Assembly (NCBI RefSeq): GCF_019219065.1
Contig: NZ_JAHUWK010000010.1
Span: 1 to 64,000, forward strand
DNA from: Duganella sp. sic0402
Lineage (GTDB): Bacteria > Pseudomonadota > Gammaproteobacteria > Burkholderiales > Burkholderiaceae_D
Reading direction: 5' to 3'
Length of the DNA stretch: 64,000 bases
The notes under the pieces were generated by a model. It did no database searches, had not been told where the DNA came from, and saw only the letters and a program-made list of their open reading frames with translations. Position numbers and translations under genes: made by a program. Shown here one piece after another: positions 59,574-64,000 of this stretch. How positions within the stretch are numbered: position 1 is the first letter of the stretch; each line of letters opens with the position of its first letter.

Positions 59574-61027
59574 CTTCCGTTCTTCGCCAATTGCACGTAG
59601 AAGCGCACCGCCTCCAGATAGTTGTCGATGCCGATGCGCTCATTGGTGCCGTGAAAGCGCGGCAAGTCGTCCGGCCCGGCGCGCACGGGCGAGAAGCGGT
59701 ACACATGCTCGCTCAGGCCCTGGTAATGCCGCGCATCCGTGGCGCCGATGACAATCCCCGGTGCCACCACCGCATCGCTGAACACTTCACGGATGGTGCG
59801 GTTGAGCAGCCCATATTGCGCCGACGCCACCGGCGACACGCGCGACGGCTCGGACGATCCCGCATCCAGCGCGGCGTGCACCGCCTCGTTATCAATCGTC
59901 TGCTTGACGTGATCCAGCACGCCAGCCACCGTATCGCCCGGCCGCAGTCGGAAGTTGACCACCGCGTCGGCGCGGCCCGGCAGCACATTGTCCTTGTTGC
60001 CCGCGTGGACCACGGTCAGCGCGGTGGTGGTGCGCAGCACCGCGTTGGTGCCGGCCGATTGCTCCAGCTGCCTGCGCACCAGCGGCGCGAACAGCCATAA
60101 ATTCGACAGCACCACGCGATTCATCAGCGGCATCTCCGGCGCCACCGTATCGAACATCTCGCGCGCCACGCCGGTGAATTCGGCCGGCATCTGCTTGCGC
60201 TCCAGTTCCGCCAGCGCGGCGCTCATCGTGCCGATGGCGGTTTTCTGCGGCGGCATCGACGAGTGCCCCGGCGCGGTGCTCACCGACAGGTTGACGCTGG
60301 CATAGCCCTTCTCCGCCACGCCGACCAGCGCCACCGGCTTGCTGATGCCGCGCATGAGGCCTTGCGTGACCAGCATGCCCTCATCCAGCAGATAATCCAG
60401 TTTCACGCCGCGCGACTTGAGCAGCCGGGCAATTTCCACCGCGCCTCGCCGGCCACCCACCTCCTCGTCCGCGCCAAAGCCCAGGTATAGCGTGGCGCGC
60501 GGCTGAAAGCCTGCCGCCAGCAAGGTTTCCACCGCCTCCATCTGCGCCACCAGGCTGCCCTTGTCGTCCCACGAGCCGCGTCCCCAGACAAAGCCGTCCT
60601 TGACCACGCCGTCGAACGGCGGCTGCCGCCAGCTGGCTTCCGTGCCCGGCGCCACCGGCACCACATCCTGGTGCGCCAGCCACATCACCGGCTGCGCCTG
60701 CGGCTCGCTGCCCGGCCAGGTGAACAGCATGCTATGGCCGATCATTTCGCGCTTCAGCGTCGCGTGCAGGCGTGGAAAGGCTTGCTGCAAGTAAGCCTGC
60801 ATGCGCGTGAATTCGTCGGCGTTGATGTCGGCCGAGGCGGCGTCGGCGATGGTGCGGAACTTCAGTGCACCGGCCAGCCGCGCTGCCACCGCATCACGCT
60901 CCAGCGCCAAAACCGCAACCGGTTTCACATCGATCTGGCGCGACGGCAATCGCCAGGTGTTCCATGCCAGCGCCGCGATCAGGATGGCGATCGCCAGCGT
61001 TACGGCAGTCAAAAGTCGCTTCAGCAT
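59570..61027 (-). CDS. M20-family peptidase (carboxypeptidase S type)
   Basis: A 485-residue M20 metallopeptidase with one N-terminal membrane anchor or uncleaved signal (about residues 5-25). Metal ligands are seen in WLAHQDVVPV (His), GRGSWDDKGSL (Asp), FGADEEVGG (Glu-Glu) and the later GATDARHYQG (His). An insert dimerisation domain separates them. It resembles carboxypeptidase S/Gly-X, hydrolysing dipeptides or N-acyl amino acids. The ATG at 61027 is chosen; 13 upstream codons are open without conserved sequence. It diverges from an AraC-type regulator. Confidence 0.92.
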   Translation of the reverse strand: MLKRLLTAVTLAIAILIAALAWNTWRLPSRQIDVKPVAVLALERDAVAARLAGALKFRTIADAASADINADEFTRMQAYLQQAFPRLHATLKREMIGHSMLFTWPGSEPQAQPVMWLAHQDVVPVAPGTEASWRQPPFDGVVKDGFVWGRGSWDDKGSLVAQMEAVETLLAAGFQPRATLYLGFGADEEVGGRRGAVEIARLLKSRGVKLDYLLDEGMLVTQGLMRGISKPVALVGVAEKGYASVNLSVSTAPGHSSMPPQKTAIGTMSAALAELERKQMPAEFTGVAREMFDTVAPEMPLMNRVVLSNLWLFAPLVRRQLEQSAGTNAVLRTTTALTVVHAGNKDNVLPGRADAVVNFRLRPGDTVAGVLDHVKQTIDNEAVHAALDAGSSEPSRVSPVASAQYGLLNRTIREVFSDAVVAPGIVIGATDARHYQGLSEHVYRFSPVRAGPDDLPRFHGTNERIGIDNYLEAVRFYVQLAKNGS

Positions 61028-61113
61028 AAGAAGAAATCCAGGTTGTTGTTTTGGGTCGCAGCGCACGATTCTAAAGCTTGCCTAAGCAATATCGTGCAGC
61101 TAATATCGCCAAT

Positions 61114-62187
61114 ATGCAGACCAATCCCGCCACCGGCCCCGTGCCCCTCGATGTGCAGCTGCTATGGCTACCGGAAGCCATGCCGGGCAATCTGTTTGCC
61201 GCAATCGATGTGCTGAACACCGCCGCCGGCATACTCCATCTGCGCAATCCACACGGCGCGCCGCCGCTGACCTGGCGCGTGCTGACGCCGCCCGGTGTGG
61301 AGGAACCACTGAACGCCGGCGCCATGGCCAGAACCCAGCAGCCGTCCGTGCGTGCACTGCCGCCGCAACGCACGCTGATCATCGTGCCCGGCCTCAGCGC
61401 CCGCAATGCGCCGCATCTGGGCGACATCGTCGCGCAGCATCCGCAAGCGCTGGCCCTGCTGCAAGATCACACCATGCGCGGCGGACTGCTGGCCGCCTGC
61501 TTCACCGGCATCGCCCTGCCCGCCCGCCTCGGACTGCTGAACGGCTTGCGCTGCGCGCCGCCATGGGCCTATCAATCGTGGATGAAGCTCCAGTTCCCCG
61601 ATTGTGACTTCGATACCGATGAAGCGATGTCCTTCCACGCTACGCTGTTCACCTGCGTGGCGCCGGCGCTGCAAACAGAGTTCATCGCCGCGCTGCTCGG
61701 GCGCCTGCTCGATCCGGACCTGATGCACGCCTGCCTGCAAGTGCTCGGCTATCAGCAGCGCCGCCAGCAGATCACCGCCGATCTCGCCGGCGCCTGGCTC
61801 ACGCCCACTGCAGACAGCCCGGTGTACCGCGCCACGCAGTGGCTGCAAACGAATCTGGAACAGCCTTACAATCTGCAAGTGCTGGCCGAAGCCGCCGCCA
61901 CCAGCGAACGCACGCTGCTGCGCCATTTCCGCCAGGCGGTCGGCATGACGCCGCTGGAATACCTGCACAAGCTGCGCGTCGAACGCGCCAAGGTGATGAT
62001 GGAAGTCTCGCTGCATAACTTCCACACCATCGCCTCCGCTTGCGGCTACGCCGACGCCGGCTCCTTCCGCCGCCTGTTCCATCAGGCCACCGGCATGAAT
62101 CCCAGCGTGTACCGGCAGCGCTTCACGCTGCGTGCGCGCCGGCCGCACTGGAAGGTGGAACAGAAATCGCAAAGGGCACTCGCATGA
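61114..62187 (+). CDS. GlxA-type AraC-family regulator (DJ-1 domain + HTH)
   Basis: A 357-residue regulator with an N-terminal DJ-1/PfpI-like domain (about residues 10-190, ending before the HTH) and a C-terminal AraC HTH pair (about 235-330, with LAEAAATSERTLLRHFRQ and FHTIASACGYADAGSFRRLF). The DJ-1 part carries the GLLAACFTGIALPARLG nucleophile-elbow-like segment, where cysteine is present. Such proteins usually sense amino-acid- or carbonyl-type ligands. Its stop overlaps the start of the MFS gene by four bases, so it likely controls that transporter. Confidence 0.9.
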   Translation: MQTNPATGPVPLDVQLLWLPEAMPGNLFAAIDVLNTAAGILHLRNPHGAPPLTWRVLTPPGVEEPLNAGAMARTQQPSVRALPPQRTLIIVPGLSARNAPHLGDIVAQHPQALALLQDHTMRGGLLAACFTGIALPARLGLLNGLRCAPPWAYQSWMKLQFPDCDFDTDEAMSFHATLFTCVAPALQTEFIAALLGRLLDPDLMHACLQVLGYQQRRQQITADLAGAWLTPTADSPVYRATQWLQTNLEQPYNLQVLAEAAATSERTLLRHFRQAVGMTPLEYLHKLRVERAKVMMEVSLHNFHTIASACGYADAGSFRRLFHQATGMNPSVYRQRFTLRARRPHWKVEQKSQRALA

Positions 62188-63572
62188 GCCATGGCGCCAA
62201 GATCCTGCATCTGCGCGGCGCGGCCGGCATGGACGCCATCTACCGCAAAGTCAGCTGGCGGCTGCTGCCGCTGCTGATGCTGTGCTACGCAGTGGCCTAC
62301 CTGGACCGCGTCAACGTCGGCTACGCCAAACTGCACATGGGCGCCGAGCTGGATTTCAGCAACCAGGTATACGCCTGGGGTGCGGGCGCTTTCTTCGTCG
62401 GCTACTGCCTGTTCGCCTTGCCGGTCAATCTGCTGCTGGAAAAAATCGGCGCGCGCAAGACGCTGCTGCGCATCATGCTGTGCTGGGGCGTCACCGCCGC
62501 CGTTGGCGCCTTCGTGCGCGAGCCGGTGGAATTCTATGCGATCCGTTTTTTGCTCGGCATGTTTGAAGCGGGCTTCTTCCCCGGCGCGATCCTCTACCTG
62601 ACCTACTGGTTTCCGTCCTCGCGGCGCGCACGCGTGATTGCCATCTTCGCTTCCGGCGCGCTGATGGGCGGCGTGCTGGCCGGGCCGCTGTGCGGCGCCA
62701 CGCTGGACTATATGCACCAATTTGGCGACCTGAGTGGCTGGCAATGGATGCTGGTGCTGCAAGGACTGCCGGCTGCTTTGCTCGGCATCGTCGCCTGCTG
62801 TTGGCTGGACGACAAGCCGCAGGATGCGCGCTGGCTGTCCTCGTTTGAACAGCAGATGATCGAACAGGACCTGGAGCGCGACGAGGAGGCGCTGAATGGC
62901 AGCCCGTCCAGCGACGATGGCGAGCCACCATCCACCTTCGCCACCATCTGGTCGCTGCTGCGCGATCCCGCGATCGCCCTGCTGGCGGCGGCCAACCTGT
63001 TGCTGCTGGCCGCCAGCTACGCGCTGATGTTCTGGCTGCCGGTGCTGATGCAACGCTGGGGCGCTGGCGCCGCTATACAGCCCGGCCTGCTGACCGCGCT
63101 GCCCAATCTGGCCGGCGTGATCGGCATGATCGCCATCGGCTACGACTCCGACCGCCGGCGCGAGCGGCGCGGCCACTTCATCGCCTGCATGGTACTGGCC
63201 AGCGGCGGCCTCGGTCTGGCGATTGCCGCCGACAACAGTCTGGCGTGGTCGCTGGCCGGCATATCGGTGGCGTCGCTGGGCATCGCCGCCGCCGCGCCGC
63301 TGCTGGTGGCCATCCTCACCTCGCTGCTGAACCGCCGCCGCGCCGCCACCGGCATCGCGCTGGTGGGCAGCTTTGGCCTGCTGGGCGGCGCCTTCGGCCC
63401 TGCGCTCAGCGAGCATGTACAAGCCTGGGGCGACAGCGCGGCCCTGCTGGCGGCGCTGATCGTGCTATACCTGGCCGCCGGTGCGATCCTGCTGTGGGCC
63501 TTGCGCCTGGCGCCGCGCCGTGGCGGCCCCAATGCCGGCCATGGCCAAACCGACAAGATGGCCCGCAGCTAA
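62184..63572 (+). CDS. MFS transporter, anion:cation symporter type
   Basis: A 462-residue MFS protein with twelve membrane segments, of the ACS group that imports organic acids such as phthalate, tartrate or hexuronates. The N-terminal YLDRVNVGYAKL is the characteristic ACS segment at the start of helix 1. The central loop (about residues 225-265) is acidic and polar. The ATG at 62184 overlaps the regulator stop by four bases and has AAAGGG upstream. The pair suggests ligand-responsive uptake of a carboxylate; identity unknown. Confidence 0.9.
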   Translation: MSHGAKILHLRGAAGMDAIYRKVSWRLLPLLMLCYAVAYLDRVNVGYAKLHMGAELDFSNQVYAWGAGAFFVGYCLFALPVNLLLEKIGARKTLLRIMLCWGVTAAVGAFVREPVEFYAIRFLLGMFEAGFFPGAILYLTYWFPSSRRARVIAIFASGALMGGVLAGPLCGATLDYMHQFGDLSGWQWMLVLQGLPAALLGIVACCWLDDKPQDARWLSSFEQQMIEQDLERDEEALNGSPSSDDGEPPSTFATIWSLLRDPAIALLAAANLLLLAASYALMFWLPVLMQRWGAGAAIQPGLLTALPNLAGVIGMIAIGYDSDRRRERRGHFIACMVLASGGLGLAIAADNSLAWSLAGISVASLGIAAAAPLLVAILTSLLNRRRAATGIALVGSFGLLGGAFGPALSEHVQAWGDSAALLAALIVLYLAAGAILLWALRLAPRRGGPNAGHGQTDKMARS

Positions 63573-63644
63573 CGGTTGGGCTAAAATCGAGGACGCGCCG
63601 CGATCCGGCGCTCCCGTTCACCCAACCTACAAGCGAAACTACCG

Positions 63645-64000
63645 ATGCGTTTTGTACTGCCTCTTCTAGCGACTGCCATCGCGGCGAACGTCACCGCCAC
63701 TGCGGCGCCTACCGCCATCACACTCGATCAAACCATGGCCAATCCGGACTGGATCGGCAACCCGGTGGAATCCGCATGGTGGGGCTGGGATAGCCGCCAG
63801 ATCTACTTCAAGCAGAAACGCACCGGCTCCGTGGTGCGCGACACCTTCCAGATCAACGGTGGAGCCGCCAAGCGCGTGGAAGACAAGCAGCTGGCCAATC
63901 TCGATAGCGACAATCCGGTCTACAACCGCGAACGCACGCGCGCCATTCTGCTGCGCAATGGCGACCTGTTTGAGCGCGACCTGAAAACCGGCGCGCTGAC
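63645..64000 (+). CDS. Start of an S9-family peptidase (truncated by window)
   Basis: The first 118 codons of a secreted protein. The signal peptide (MRFVLPLLATAIAANVTATA) ends near TAAP, and the mature N-terminus reads MANPDWIGNPVESAWWGWDS, then RNGDLFERDLKTG, a pattern I associate with the propeller domain of exported S9 dipeptidyl-peptidases in this bacterial group. The catalytic domain lies beyond the window. The only ribosome-binding hint is the weak AAGCGAAA before the ATG. Confidence 0.75.
   Translation, partial: MRFVLPLLATAIAANVTATAAPTAITLDQTMANPDWIGNPVESAWWGWDSRQIYFKQKRTGSVVRDTFQINGGAAKRVEDKQLANLDSDNPVYNRERTRAILLRNGDLFERDLKTGAL

Noticed and set aside
1..64000. CRISPR arrays, prophage, insertion sequences, integrons, rRNA or plasmid origins
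   Set aside because: No regularly spaced repeats, transposase or integrase-like genes, terminal inverted repeats, or rRNA-like stretches were seen; gene order looks like a stable chromosome core with metabolic operons.

Overview
This window looks like a chromosomal segment of a GC-rich betaproteobacterium, most likely Oxalobacteraceae (Massilia, Duganella or a close relative). The clues are the trpE-trpG-trpD-(lysE)-trpC cluster next to rpe-gph, the UbiH-like/DsbC pair, ApaG, MltA, and many exported peptidases. I see no prophage, insertion sequence, CRISPR array or rRNA. There is one tRNA gene (Phe). The species call is inference from gene content and style only.

Layout. 0.1-4.4 kb: enoyl-CoA hydratase, MFS exporter, universal stress protein, MltA, a 27-residue membrane peptide and ApaG. 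4.6-10.7 kb: rpe and gph, then the tryptophan operon. The operon begins with a leader peptide carrying four Trp codons and an intrinsic attenuator; trpE, trpG, trpD, a LysE-type exporter and trpC follow at almost zero spacing. 10.7-19.2 kb, minus strand: a diguanylate cyclase, then a co-directional run (read from high to low coordinates) of UbiH-like monooxygenase, dsbC, the two subunits of an isoquinoline-oxidoreductase-like molybdo-enzyme, a MocA-like cofactor cytidylyltransferase and an M61 peptidase. 19.2 kb: tRNA-Phe. 19.4-27.7 kb: a large lipoprotein, a DUF885 protein, a DOPA-dioxygenase-like protein with a twin-arginine leader, trhP, a CAP-domain protein and a DUF2058 protein. 27.8-32.8 kb: a MarR-controlled efflux operon (MarR, FUSC, DUF1656, HlyD-type adaptor, NodT-type outer-membrane factor) with a clear palindromic operator.

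32.9-43.4 kb: an S9 peptidase homologue that has lost its catalytic Ser and His, M16 and M28 peptidases, a DUF2167/site-2-protease pair, a Fpg/Nei glycosylase and a GntP permease. 43.5-48.4 kb: a three-gene partner-switch module (STAS protein, HATPase kinase, PP2C phosphatase with a cyclic-nucleotide-type domain) and a two-gene lipid-linked glycosylation module. 48.4-64 kb: a conserved protein of unknown function with a RelA/SpoT-like motif, a secreted protein, M1, S9 and M14 peptidases, a TetR/SDR pair sharing an 18-bp operator, a degenerate hemerythrin-like protein, an M20 peptidase, an AraC/MFS pair and the start of another S9 peptidase.

The main themes are peptide scavenging by exported peptidases, tryptophan biosynthesis under attenuation, and short regulatory repeats in front of otherwise ordinary operons. 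The strongest candidates for less-described biology are the trp leader/attenuator with a promoter buried in gph, the exporter embedded in the trp operon, the S9 pseudo-peptidase, and the inverted repeat that traps the start codon of the partner-switch operon. Starts were chosen by eye from ribosome-binding sites and family length.
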